From Bin80 sp965261255 (GTDB lineage: Bacteria; Bacteroidota; Rhodothermia; Rhodothermales; Bin80), in the NCBI GenBank assembly GCA_965261255.1, contig CBDHCQ010000004.1:3100001-3164000 (forward strand): DNA of 64,000 nucleotides. The letters are read 5' to 3'. The notes below the pieces were generated by a model. That model worked only from the letters and a program-made list of their open reading frames with translations, was not told where the DNA came from and did no database searches. Every line of letters starts with the position of its first letter. The first letter of the stretch is position 1. This document shows positions 1 to 9,057 of the stretch, piece by piece. Made by a program: the position numbers and the translations under genes.

Positions 1-671
1 AGATCGCGTGTAATAATACCACGGGCACGATCTTTGGCCACAACCAGGTCAAGCATTTCTCTGCGCGGCAACATGGTTACACGCCCCGCAGCGATCTGAT
101 TACTGAGCGCCTGGTATGCTCCAAGCAGCAATTGCTGTCCGGTTTGACCTCTTGCATAGAAGGTGCGTGACACTTGCGCACCACCGAAGGAGCGATTGGC
201 CAATACGCCCCCATACTCGCGTGCAAACGGGACGCCCTGGGCGACGGCCTGATCAATGATATTGCTTGATACTTGTGCAAGACGATATACATTCGCTTCT
301 CGCGAGCGGTAGTCTCCACCTTTTATAGTATCGTAGAATAGTCGCCAAACGGTATCCCCGTCGTTCGGATAGTTCTTGGCGGCGTTAATGCCTCCCTGGG
401 CCGCAATGGAGTGGGCCCTGCGTGCCGAGTCCTGAATACAGAAACACTTGACATTGTATCCCAGTCCCGCAAGCGTGGCCGCAGCAGAAGCACCTGCGAG
501 ACCTGAACCCACCACGAGAATATTGTGTGAACGCTTATTGGCTGGACTGACCAGGGAAACTGCATCCTTGTATGCGTCCCACTTTTCTTGAAGACGCCCT
601 GAAGGCACTTTTGCGTCCAAGCGCGCGCTGTGTGCAACCTCTGACATAGAATTAGCTACTTCGTCACTCAT
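1..671 (-). CDS. sdhA: Succinate dehydrogenase flavoprotein subunit, N-terminal part (runs off the window)
   Basis: This is the 5' part of the flavoprotein subunit of succinate dehydrogenase (complex II), which oxidises succinate to fumarate in the TCA cycle on the cytoplasmic face of the membrane. Translating the complement gives 223 residues with the dinucleotide-binding motif VVGSGLAGASAA (about 53-64). The flavinylation region HSIAAQGGINAAKNY follows at 87-101, and His87 is in the position that carries covalent FAD in this family. The ATG at 671 overlaps the sdhC stop as ATGA, so the two are translationally coupled. The rest of sdhA and presumably sdhB lie beyond the left edge. The identification is strong; only the C-terminus is unseen. 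Confidence 0.95.
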   Translation of the reverse strand, partial: MSDEVANSMSEVAHSARLDAKVPSGRLQEKWDAYKDAVSLVSPANKRSHNILVVGSGLAGASAAATLAGLGYNVKCFCIQDSARRAHSIAAQGGINAAKNYPNDGDTVWRLFYDTIKGGDYRSREANVYRLAQVSSNIIDQAVAQGVPFAREYGGVLANRSFGGAQVSRTFYARGQTGQQLLLGAYQALSNQIAAGRVTMLPRREMLDLVVAKDRARGIITRD

Positions 672-1372
672 GCCGAGAAATAGATATATAGCGGAACGAC
701 AAGGAAACCGATGGCCACCAGCGCACCCAGAACCGCTGCAAACGCATAAATATATGGCGACAGGCGCCGGCTCATCATCCCCAAAGATTGCAGTGCACTC
801 CACACACCATGTCGCATGTGCATCCCGAGAAGAACCATCACAACAGGGTATCCAAACGCATAGAGTGGCTCCCGGAATTTTTCGGTCATTAAACGTCGCA
901 GGTCACGTACTTCTTCACCACTTTGCAGTATAGCCGTGTAGCCTTCCGCCTCGCCCGGTCCAAATTTGAAAGAATTCAAGTGCAGGATCAGGAATCCGAG
1001 CAGAATAATCCCCGTGAGGATCATTGAGCGTGCACTGTACCCTGATCGACTCGGGCTGCCTGCACTCTTGTATGCCTTGTAGCCTACTGGGCGGGCCTTA
1101 CGCCGACGCACCTGAATAGAAACGCCCACAATGGCATGTAGAAGAAAACAAAGCGCCAGGCCGATCTCCATGGTATAGAGTAGCCAACCCCAGCTCATCA
1201 ACTTGTGCGCGTAGGCGTTATAGGCCTGTGGGTCCGGTGACAGGTACGACAGGTTGCCGATCATATGGACAATCACGAACGCTACCAAGCCAATTCCTGT
1301 GACGCCAGTCAAGACCTTGCGGCCAACTGGAGACATGAGGGCCGATAGCAACGTGACATCCAGACGAGACAT
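668..1372 (-). CDS. sdhC: Succinate dehydrogenase cytochrome b subunit (b558 family)
   Basis: This is the membrane anchor of complex II, carrying haem and passing electrons to menaquinone. The 234-residue protein has five hydrophobic segments. Histidines at 36 (VHMIGN), 79 (LLHA), 131 (LHLNSF) and 185/188 (GMHMRHG) match the spacing of the four haem ligands of the di-haem b558 type (Bacillus and Bacteroidota style). The length is usual for that single-subunit anchor, so no separate sdhD is expected. Its stop overlaps the sdhA start by 4 bases, giving the order sdhC-sdhA. Citrate synthase lies 84 bp upstream on the same strand, which suggests co-regulated TCA genes. Confidence 0.93.
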   Translation of the reverse strand: MSRLDVTLLSALMSPVGRKVLTGVTGIGLVAFVIVHMIGNLSYLSPDPQAYNAYAHKLMSWGWLLYTMEIGLALCFLLHAIVGVSIQVRRRKARPVGYKAYKSAGSPSRSGYSARSMILTGIILLGFLILHLNSFKFGPGEAEGYTAILQSGEEVRDLRRLMTEKFREPLYAFGYPVVMVLLGMHMRHGVWSALQSLGMMSRRLSPYIYAFAAVLGALVAIGFLVVPLYIYFSA

Positions 1373-1456
1373 GATTTTAAAAGAGTAAACTAGCGAGTTG
1401 ACTGTGAAGCAATTTTTGCAATGTCACCGACCATTAATCCCTGCGCATAATCCGGA

Positions 1457-2599
1457 TCACTGATTAACCTTGAGACCCATGGGGCCGGTATAAGCCGCCC
1501 GTGGTCGAATTAATCGATTATCCTCCCATTGTTCCAGCAAGTGCGCAGTCCAGCCGGTGATACGACCCATTACAAAAAGTGATGTAAAGAAATCCGCGTC
1601 AATTCCTAACAGGTGGTATATCGGTGCACTGTAAAAATCTACATTGGCATTAATGCCTTTTTCCTCTTCAACAACCTGCGTCAATGTATAGCATAGATCT
1701 ACCCAATGCATGGCATCCCGCTCGCGTCCAAGCTCCAAAAGCATTTGACGGAGGACATTTGCTCTTGGATCCAGAGTCTTGTAAACACGATGCCCAAATC
1801 CCATAATGCGCTCTTTTGCCGCAAGCTTACGACGTACGAACGCTTTAGGATCTTCACCGCTCTTATGGAGCTCAAGCAGCATACGCATAACGCGCGTGTT
1901 CGCCCCTCCGTGCAGGGCGCCTTTGAGTGCTCCAATCCCACCGGTGATGGCGGAGTAAAGGTCACTAAGCGTGGCTCCGATGACGCGTGCAGTAAAGGTT
2001 GACGCATTCAACCCGTGTTCCGCATGTAGCACTAGTGCTGCATCCAGAGCCTCCACCGCACGGGGCCCGGGCTCTTCACCGTTGAGCATATACAGAAAAT
2101 TTCTAGCGGTATTGCCAGTAGTGCGTGGAGCAACAGGAGCTTCGCCGCGCTTCAAGCGAGCAAGGGCTGCAATCAGAACAGGAATCTGAGCGGTCAGGCG
2201 AAGAGTTTTTCGATAGTTGGCCTCGGGAGACATGTCATCGGCCTCGGAATCATAATGTGCCAGCATAGAAACTGCTGTTCGCAACGCACCCGTTGGATTA
2301 TTCCCCGCAGGCAACCCACGAAGCATATCAAGCACCGCTTCCGGGACATCGCGTAAACCGGTCAATTCGTCGCACAATCCGGTCCTCTCAGCTTCATTGG
2401 GAAGGTGACCATGCCACAGGAGATGCGCAACATCCTCAAAGGTGCTGTTCGTTGCGAGATCCTCTATCCGGTAACCACGATATACTAGGATTCCTTTGCG
2501 ACCGTCCAGGAAGCAGATGGAAGAGTTTAGAGCAATAACGCCCGCCAATCCTTTTGCATGACTATCTCGGCCAGTTGGGGCTATTTTTGATGAATTCAT
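1457..2599 (-). CDS. gltA: Citrate synthase
   Basis: This enzyme condenses acetyl-CoA and oxaloacetate to citrate and CoA in the cytoplasm, the entry reaction of the TCA cycle. The 380-residue chain has the short form typical of dimeric citrate synthases. Catalytic residues are visible: His230 in GALHGGAN, His270 in GFGHRVYKTLDPRA and Asp321 in NVDFYSAP. The substrate-binding stretch HAEHGLNAS lies at 192-200. The start is the ATG at 2599. No methylcitrate (prp) genes are nearby, and the sdhC/sdhA neighbours favour the TCA enzyme over 2-methylcitrate synthase, though sequence alone does not exclude overlap in specificity. Confidence 0.95.
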   Translation of the reverse strand: MNSSKIAPTGRDSHAKGLAGVIALNSSICFLDGRKGILVYRGYRIEDLATNSTFEDVAHLLWHGHLPNEAERTGLCDELTGLRDVPEAVLDMLRGLPAGNNPTGALRTAVSMLAHYDSEADDMSPEANYRKTLRLTAQIPVLIAALARLKRGEAPVAPRTTGNTARNFLYMLNGEEPGPRAVEALDAALVLHAEHGLNASTFTARVIGATLSDLYSAITGGIGALKGALHGGANTRVMRMLLELHKSGEDPKAFVRRKLAAKERIMGFGHRVYKTLDPRANVLRQMLLELGRERDAMHWVDLCYTLTQVVEEEKGINANVDFYSAPIYHLLGIDADFFTSLFVMGRITGWTAHLLEQWEDNRLIRPRAAYTGPMGLKVNQ

Positions 2600-2818
2600 A
2601 AGTGCGATTTATGTGCAGCCCGTAGGCGTGGAGCACATTCAACGAAGAAACACATGTGATGTGCCACAAAATCTACTGCTCAAAATCTGCTCAGAAAGAG
2701 TTTGTTCTGACATCGTAAAGTGAAGGACTCGGCGTGGTTCTCATTGACAATTACACCTTTGACACAATAAAAAGAGTTTTATATCGCATATCAAAATATA
2801 ACACAGCATCCCTATACA

Positions 2819-3022
2819 ATGACGTTTTGCGAGTTCCAGTCCACCTATAAAGACGATGATACTTGCCTGTTTCGTTTGATGCAAAGCCGCTATGCTGGCA
2901 AACATATTGACTGTCCGAAATGTGACGTATAAGCCAATTTCTATCGCATGAAGCGTGAGGCTTCATAGGACAAGGACACCTCGTTCGGATTCTTGGTGCG
3001 CAGTGCGGAGGCACGTCACTGA
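2819..3022 (+). pseudogene. IS1595/ISXO2-like transposase N-terminal remnant
   Basis: From the ATG at 2819 the plus strand reads MTFCEFQSTYKDDDTC, then a zinc-ribbon start HIDCPKCDV, then an in-frame stop. NFYRMKREA and a second stop follow. This pattern (a short acidic helix, then CPKC and a basic Y-R motif) is the usual N-terminus of IS1595-family transposases. The second cysteine pair and the catalytic domain are gone. It ends at a junction with the IS110 remnant around 3025-3050. The call rests on motif resemblance only. Confidence 0.5.
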
Positions 3023-3051
3023 TGACTGGTGGCATTCAAAATTCCTGTCCC

Positions 3052-3876
3052 CTAGCGATCAAGACGTTTGCCGGCCAACGGCTTGCCAGCACTGCTGCGT
3101 CCAATAATGCTGAGTTGGTGATACCTCCACAGCTTCTGCTTCGTGGCAAACCGATGCGGGATCTGAATAAACGCACTGAATACATGAGATCCGACAACGC
3201 CCATGTCTGGCATACGCTGGAATTGCTTGATCTCTGGATAGCACCGCCCCAATGCAGCCATATCTGCGCGGGCCGCTATCTGGAGGCGCCCAATCCCGTC
3301 CTGACACGTATATAAGTTCATCATTATCTTTTGCCGGGGCGTTGTTGGTAGCCGCGTGAAATAGCGCTTGCGGTGCAACTTGCTGGACACTTCGGCACCT
3401 TCCACACGAAAGACGCCCGCCCGCCGGTATTTGGACTTGATTTGTGATTTCAACCTGGCGTGGTCCCCTCGAAAGGCTAAACACTGCTACACCACAATCT
3501 TGGAATCTGCGCGGTCTAACGCCGCTGTATGATAGACCTGCACCAAGTCATCCATTCGCAACAAGCGACAGAGCTTGTAGGCATCCGTGATGTCATCCCT
3601 GTTCCCACTGCGACTGATCAGCACATTGTGCCGGGGACCGCAAACAATCAACTCGTCCACATAGGGGTGCAGCATATTCGCGATCCAACCCGCCAGAAAG
3701 GATTCCTCCACCGCCAGATACTTGTTCTGTTCACGGATCTCAACTACATGATGAATCAGCGCGGCCTCCGATGTCGAAAAATCCTTGGCCGAGGTTGAGT
3801 AACCCGACGAATCCGTTGCCGCTAAAACGCAAGTGCGCATATGGGCATCCAGCCCCAGATAAACAACTCTGCGCAT
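3052..3876 (-). pseudogene. IS110-family transposase, interrupted and C-terminally truncated
   Basis: The ATG at 3876 starts MRRVVYLGLDAHMRT, the DEDD-type N-terminus of IS110 transposases. SFLAGWIANMLHPYVDELIV and NRDDITDAYKLCRLLRMDDL follow, also typical. An in-frame TAG at 3487-3489 interrupts the gene, and reading continues in the same frame (FRGDHARLKSQIKSKYRRAG). Downstream comes the C-terminal IS110 region with MPDMGVVGSHVFSAFIQ and ATKQKLWRYHQLS. A second stop at 3052 removes the usual last 60 or so residues at the junction with the IS1595 remnant. The element lies inside an older IS21 istA remnant, with the junction near 3942. Confidence 0.8.
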
Positions 3877-3941
3877 GTGTGAATAGGTTTGATGAAAATG
3901 ATGACGAGCGAAATAAAATAGGCGCTGTTTTTTCACAAAAC

Positions 3942-4403
3942 CTCTTGCCGGAATAATCTACTAACAAGCGTTCCCCCGCCTTGTGCGTCAGGCGCATTAC
4001 TGGATCCACCTGAGCGCCCCGTCAGCTTCGATAGAGCTCACAAAAATGACTGTACAGGTATCCCGTCGGGTTGGCCTCAGGGTATTCCGTCGAGAGTTGA
4101 AACAGCGTCAGGGACCGATGGGTGGCCAGTTGCTGACGAACCTCCGCCCAGTTCGGGACCGGGCGCGGGGCCGATCCCCCACAAGCCGTGACTGGACAGA
4201 GCAATGCCTCCAGCTTCGCATCCGTCATCGTATCGAGCAGAGGCCAGATCACCTTCGTGACTTTGGCTCTTTCCAGAATCCGGAATACGGAGCTACGACC
4301 CACGCCTACACTCCGGGCGATCGCGCAAACCGACAGGTTCGCAACAAACATGTAATTCTAAAATTCGCTTCACCTTACTCATCGGCATGCGTTTGGTTGG
4401 CAT
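3942..4403 (-). pseudogene. istA: IS21-family istA, 5' fragment interrupted by the IS110 insertion
   Basis: Starting at 4403 the complement reads MPTKRMPMSKVKRILELH, then shifts frame into an IstA helix-turn-helix region (VANLSVCAIARSVGVGRSSV). It continues through a linker to HKAGERLLVDYSGKR, the start of the integrase core, where the IS110 remnant interrupts it. The frame change after LELH lies at the same place as in the copy at 38.8 kb. The element's left end appears to run to about 4559, where the surface-gene leader begins. It is dead, lacking the catalytic core and istB. Confidence 0.8.
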
Positions 4404-4555
4404 GATTCCTCGCAATTTGGGTTAGAAAATGCGAAGAAGATAACTCCGGCAGAGAGACCGAAAATCAAAGCCTGATGCACGCGCATGCACTAAGTCAATC
4501 CCGCAAATCCCCCGCGCATATGGTGTCCCAGTTTCAGCGGAGTATCCGAGTGCTA

Positions 4556-4774
4556 TGCAAAATTGCCAAATAGGGTTTATCTTTGTATCGAATCATTTAT
4601 CCGAGCAGTCCGACACGTCGGGTTACTCGCCCAATAAAATAGCCACTGTAGGCGCGGATTAGCTACCTGCGTTTGTGGTGAATAAGCGGGACATCTCGCT
4701 CCACACCCGTTCGGGTGCAGGACTACCTCGGATGAATGATTCATGGCCCGACATCTATCATTCAATCCGATTTA
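4556..4774 (+). promoter_or_regulatory. Conserved leader, copy A (promoter plus structured 5' UTR) of the BNR surface-protein gene
   Basis: About 215 bp are shared, with scattered substitutions, by the regions directly upstream of three large surface-protein genes (here, 9058-9282, and 38391-38612 on the minus strand). The block holds TATCTTTG at 4578-4585, a match to the Bacteroidota -7 box TAnnTTTG. An inverted repeat CCGAC-AC-GTCGG lies around 4610-4621. A hairpin at 4704-4717 has stem CACCC/GGGTG and loop GTTC. A longer imperfect stem (CGGATGAATGAT with ATCATTCAATCCG) lies just before the start codon. Sequence similarity stops at or just before the start codon, as expected of a regulatory module. 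The function is inferred. Confidence 0.65.
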
Positions 4775-7700
4775 ATGACCTACCGCGAGATCAGATTTAT
4801 TGGCCTAGCAGCCATACTCTTGTTCGTACCCGTGACCGGGATTTTTTTGCTTCCTGTAAGTACTCAGGAGAATTTGGAGTTTAGATCAGAGAAATCCAAA
4901 CGTCTCAAAGCTCCATTTGGATATCCAGATAAATTTGCAGAAATGTTTGCCGCAGCTGAGGGCCTAGATGAGGGATATGCGCCCTATCCACAGGGCTACA
5001 AGATGGAGGAATTCCGGAGAGCAAAGCTCGCCAATGCCAAGCGAGGAAGTACAACCGAACTCGCATGGGTAGAGCGCGGACCTGGACGTGTGGGTGGGAG
5101 AACCCGTGCTATTCTGGTTGATCACACAGATCCAACGGCTAATACGTGGTTCGTTGGAGCTGTAGGAGGTGGTGTGTGGAAGGCACGCCGGTATATTGAT
5201 ACATTTGATCAGACGCAAATTGAATGGACACCACTTACTGATCATCTTCCCAGCCTCGCCGTTTCTACTATGGCAGGAGCATCTGTAAACCACCCCAATG
5301 TTATATATTTTGGAACTGGTGAAGGGTTTGGAAACCACGACGCTTTGATTGGCGCTGGCATGTTCAAAACGACTGATGGGGGGAATACATGGACGCATCT
5401 GACCTCGACAAGCAACAACCCTGATTGGGCTTACATAAATCGTATAGTCGTAGATCCGAACAATCCTGACGTCGTTGTGGCGGTGACTAACGCGAGCATC
5501 TTTCGCTCAGAAGACGGTGGCCAATCATTCTCAAAGGTATTAGCGGGTCCAAAAAGCCTAGTTCAAGATTTACGAGCAAAACCAGATGACTTTAATGTGC
5601 AGTTTGCAACAGTAAATGGGACTGGGATATTGCGTTCAACCGATGGAGGGAAAACTTGGGAAAATTCATTTTCAGGCTTGATCTATGGAGGATCTCGCAT
5701 TGAATTGGCAATCTCACAATCTCACCCGGAGGTAATTTGGGCTTCTGTTGAAGGTTCAGGAGCAAGAGTATCCGCATCTGGTCCCGTGTCAGATCTTTAT
5801 CGTTCCGTGGATGCTGGCGAGTCCTGGAATTTTGTCGATAATTTGGAGAGTGTACCAGATGCTTTCCAGGCTTTCCTAATCGACCAAGGATGGTATGATA
5901 ATGCTATTACAGTTCACCCTTTTTCACCGGACACTGTTTATCTCGGCGGTGTCGTCCGTTGGAAATCATGGATTGAAGGAGATGGAACTTTTAACACAGT
6001 GACCGTCGGACGTTTTGCAAACAATGCAAGTAGTTTCTTGAGCCTAGTTAATTTTGGCGCAAGCCATGTGAGCGGCACAGTAGATTTGGGGCCTTATGAC
6101 CCCGCGGTAACCGATATCGAGTTAAACGAATTGACCTCCACGGAAATCCGATTTGGTCCCAATCTTACTCAATTTGCTCACCGATTCTCAGTACCGGCAA
6201 ACGGGGGAACTTTTGGAGATGGCGGTCAGGGAATTGCGTTTCAGGATTATATGTACCAGGATTATGTAGAGGTCCCCTTTCAGGTTTGGGATACGGACAA
6301 TAACCGCCAATTGATGGTCTCCTTCAGAGATCAGGCAAATAATGGTGTGTGGGATTTGATCCCTGTTAATACAGCCGGTCCAGGGAATACACATAGCCGA
6401 GAGTATCTACTCATCTCCAAACATGATTACAATGCCAATGCCCCCCTGCCCAACTACATGGTAGACGGAGGATTTACCAGCGGTCTCATGTATTTTATGT
6501 GGCCAACTCTAACCGAGGGAGATGAGTCCACATGGGATCCTAACGCTCCCCCGCCAGCCACTCTGAAGATAGATATTACCACCGTCAAAGGCGAATATCG
6601 AAATATGGATTTGTGGGAAAATGGCGTTGTCCATGTGGATCACCATAATTTTACCGTTGTGCCAATTGATGAAAGCAGTAATGAATTTCATATCCTGAAT
6701 GGGAATGACGGCGGCTTCGCGCATTCGCGAGATGGTGGTGAAACCTGGTTAGAGGGAGATGCTTTCCCAGGATACAATACGTCTCAGTTTTATGATGCCA
6801 CCAAGCGCCAAGGGTTACCTATGTATATAGGTGGCACTCAAGATAATGGTACCTGGGCCTCTTATAATAGGGCTAATAGCCGGCGCGGATGGCGATTTAT
6901 GCTGGATGGAGACGGTTTTGATGTTGTTTGGAAGGGAGCCGATTCACTTATGGGCTCCATTTATGAGAACATTATACTGAGATCAACCGATGGCGGCACT
7001 AACTGGGCAACAGCAGGCAACATAGGGGACTGGCAGGGACAATTCGTTACGTCCATTGGATGGACTCCTGAATCGGGAGCGACTGTGTTTAGCATATCAC
7101 CAGATCCGACCGGGGGACTACTTCGCTCTCTTAATTTTGGTGCATCCTGGCATGCGATCCCGGCAAGCAGCGCTGGTGCCTGGGCGAGTAACACCCTCAT
7201 GGGCAAGGTTCGGGTTTCCCTCGCCGATCCCTCAGTCGTATGGGCGGGATATAGAATGAGAAGCAGTAATGGCGGTGCACTCCATGTAACCGAGAATGCC
7301 TTAGATCCCCTCCGGGGAGAAGGCGGACAAAATCCGGTCGTACTGCGACCGGTTAATTCACCAAGTTTTGCACCAACAAGCATAATTACGGGCTTAGCCA
7401 CGCATCCGTTTAGTCGCGCTACGGCTTATGTGACATTCTCCGCTTCATGCCAGCCCAAACTGTTACGGACGGAAGATATGGGACAGACTTGGGAGGACCT
7501 TTCAGGATTCGTTGGAACTGATGGCTGCCGAAGCAGCAATGGATTCCCCAATACCCAAGTTTGGGATGTTGAGATCTTTCCTGAGGTACCGCGGATTATT
7601 TGGGCTGGTACTGATCTGGGTATATTTGAATCCCGTGACCATGGCCAGACCTGGGCTTACGCTGACAATGGCCTCCCCGCTGTGAGCGTTTGGCGTATTC

Positions 7701-8077
7701 GCATTGTCGATGGTGAAGTAGTTCTTGCCACACATGGACGTGGCGTTTGGTCGCTTGATCTAACTCAAGTATTAACCGCCGCAGAAGAAGAAGCCGGAAC
7801 AACATTACCAACTTCGTTTGAGTTGCTCGAAAATTACCCAAATCCATTTAATCCAAGCACAACGATTGGCTTCAAACTCGCAGCGGACAGTCATATTCGT
7901 GTGAGTGTGTTTGATGTGCTCGGCCGTAGGGTTGCGACACTGACAGACCAACCCTATTCGATAGGCACTCACCAAATTACATGGGATGCTTCGGCGATGG
8001 GTAGCGGACAGTATATCTACCGGATGGAAGCAGACGGTAAGTTGATCGGTGCAAAAGCAATGATGCTCGTAAAATAG
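4775..8077 (+). CDS. Secreted BNR/sortilin-like beta-propeller protein with C-terminal sorting domain
   Basis: A large exported surface or secreted protein of about 1,100 residues. I start it at the ATG at 4775, because the upstream in-frame ATG (4736) lies inside the leader and 4775 gives a clean signal peptide (REIRFIGLAAILLFVPVTG). Asp-box/BNR motifs recur, among them TTDGGNTW, STDGGKTW, SRDGGETW, STDGGTNW and EDMGQTW. This is the pattern of sialidase/Vps10-type propellers used for carbohydrate or protein binding. No catalytic residues can be assigned. The last ~80 residues carry ENYPNPFNPSTTIGF and VLGRRVATL, the C-terminal sorting domain of the type IX-secretion style. A 5' remnant of a paralogue lies at 13.1-13.4 kb. 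Confidence 0.88.
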   Translation: MTYREIRFIGLAAILLFVPVTGIFLLPVSTQENLEFRSEKSKRLKAPFGYPDKFAEMFAAAEGLDEGYAPYPQGYKMEEFRRAKLANAKRGSTTELAWVERGPGRVGGRTRAILVDHTDPTANTWFVGAVGGGVWKARRYIDTFDQTQIEWTPLTDHLPSLAVSTMAGASVNHPNVIYFGTGEGFGNHDALIGAGMFKTTDGGNTWTHLTSTSNNPDWAYINRIVVDPNNPDVVVAVTNASIFRSEDGGQSFSKVLAGPKSLVQDLRAKPDDFNVQFATVNGTGILRSTDGGKTWENSFSGLIYGGSRIELAISQSHPEVIWASVEGSGARVSASGPVSDLYRSVDAGESWNFVDNLESVPDAFQAFLIDQGWYDNAITVHPFSPDTVYLGGVVRWKSWIEGDGTFNTVTVGRFANNASSFLSLVNFGASHVSGTVDLGPYDPAVTDIELNELTSTEIRFGPNLTQFAHRFSVPANGGTFGDGGQGIAFQDYMYQDYVEVPFQVWDTDNNRQLMVSFRDQANNGVWDLIPVNTAGPGNTHSREYLLISKHDYNANAPLPNYMVDGGFTSGLMYFMWPTLTEGDESTWDPNAPPPATLKIDITTVKGEYRNMDLWENGVVHVDHHNFTVVPIDESSNEFHILNGNDGGFAHSRDGGETWLEGDAFPGYNTSQFYDATKRQGLPMYIGGTQDNGTWASYNRANSRRGWRFMLDGDGFDVVWKGADSLMGSIYENIILRSTDGGTNWATAGNIGDWQGQFVTSIGWTPESGATVFSISPDPTGGLLRSLNFGASWHAIPASSAGAWASNTLMGKVRVSLADPSVVWAGYRMRSSNGGALHVTENALDPLRGEGGQNPVVLRPVNSPSFAPTSIITGLATHPFSRATAYVTFSASCQPKLLRTEDMGQTWEDLSGFVGTDGCRSSNGFPNTQVWDVEIFPEVPRIIWAGTDLGIFESRDHGQTWAYADNGLPAVSVWRIRIVDGEVVLATHGRGVWSLDLTQVLTAAEEEAGTTLPTSFELLENYPNPFNPSTTIGFKLAADSHIRVSVFDVLGRRVATLTDQPYSIGTHQITWDASAMGSGQYIYRMEADGKLIGAKAMMLVK

Positions 8078-8113
8078 CACCTAGGCTGAACTGCTTGATA
8101 CATACGCTGCAGG

Positions 8114-8338
8114 TTACGTTTGACAATAGAATACCAAATGTAGCTTGCAGCCGCCACCCTCAACGTGAATCTCGTCGGCCATCTTAGACATGAAAAATTG
8201 CCCTCGGCCATGATCTGCTAATTGATTACACTTCGTTAGCGGGTCATGCTGCGTCCAATGGATACCTTCACCTTCATCGATTACAACCACCTCAATTAGA
8301 TTTCCATCCTTAACTGGGCTGAGTGTCCAACGACAATT
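8114..8338 (-). pseudogene. Anti-sigma factor/RsbW-like kinase ATPase fragment
   Basis: The complement encodes VVVIDEGEGIHWTQHDPL followed by LADHGRGQFFMSKMADEIHV and a short C-terminus, ending at 8114. This matches the end of the HATPase_c_2 domain of RsbW/SpoIIAB-type anti-sigma kinases (the D-x-G-x-G box, then GRG-FF-M--F-DE). The N-terminal half with the N box is absent. The reading frame upstream runs straight into the R2 repeat at 8339, so the gene has been truncated there. It is not functional as it stands. Confidence 0.55.
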
Positions 8339-8412
8339 CGTTTGAAAAATAAGTTTCAAGCGCACTTCTCCCCCACTGCAAAATGTTCGAAATTTTACAG
8401 GCGCATGCCTAC
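8339..8412 (+). repeat. Dispersed repeat R2, copy 1 (partial)
   Basis: Shares CGTTTGAAAA, an AAGTTTCAA-type core, CTTCTCCC, ACTGCAAAA, CGAAATT and a TTACAG end with the copies at 12639 and 42036. It diverges after about 8412, where the other two continue for another 35 bp. It lies 260 bp downstream of the BNR gene and at the truncation point of the RsbW-like fragment. Origin unknown; it could be an insertion-element end or a MITE-like unit. Confidence 0.5.
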
Positions 8413-8449
8413 AACCAGGGGAATGAGATTGATGTTGCCCACCTATTCA

Positions 8450-8925
8450 GGTTGATATTTATCTTGCGGTTTTCGCACGCGTGACGCCACGAGGGTTAGG
8501 TCGTGATACCGTGCAAAATCTGTGTAGGTCGTATTGAACACCGGGGCCTTCCGGTTCGCGCGCGTCACCGCAGCTTTCAGATTATCGCAGACAACAATCT
8601 TTGGAAAGCCCCCTAAAAGCCTCAGTCATCGAACATGGGCCTCAATCCAGTTGTGCAGCGTTTGATCGGGCACGGCTTCCACATAGGTGTAATTGGAGCC
8701 CCCCATCGTGGCCACAAAGATCTGGGCCTTGGTGACTTCGCCAGTACTCGGATCAATCCCCTCCATCCTCTTGCCGGCGAAGTCCACATACAGTCGCTCT
8801 CCTGCCATAGGATGAATCCGCATCGTGATCTTTTGTGCACGGCACCACTTATTGTAACACGCACAGAAATGCCCATACGCAAGATATCATAGCATGGAAG
8901 ATTCCGCAACCGGAAATATAACAGA
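8450..8925 (-). pseudogene. istA: Second IS21-type istA remnant
   Basis: In the complement, MRIHPMAGERLYVDFAGKR and ATMGGSNYTYVEAVPDQTL correspond to the start of the IstA integrase core. After a stop and a frame change come FPKIVVCDNLKAAVTRANR and NTTYTDFARYHDLTLVASRV, which carry the second catalytic Asp region of the same family. Several stops and frameshifts separate these blocks, and both ends are missing. It differs in sequence from the IS21 copies at 3.9-4.4 and 38.6-41.2 kb, so it is a separate element. Confidence 0.75.
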
Positions 8926-9057
8926 CACCCCCCGGCTGCCTATTTCTATAATCAAACCTCCTAAGCTTACCCCAAAAGCAAGAATCGCTATAATTCCGAA
9001 GTCATAGTTCATACTCTTTGTCCAGTAATGGGTTGTGTAGCAAAACATACAGTGTTG

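Noticed and set aside
1699..2538. Plus- and minus-strand frames of 70-100 codons inside citrate synthase
   Set aside because: They are shadows of a fully conserved enzyme gene.
3059..3484. A frameshift in the IS110 transposase
   Set aside because: Frame arithmetic shows that the part after 3487 is in the same frame as the start; the break is a single in-frame TAG, not a frameshift.
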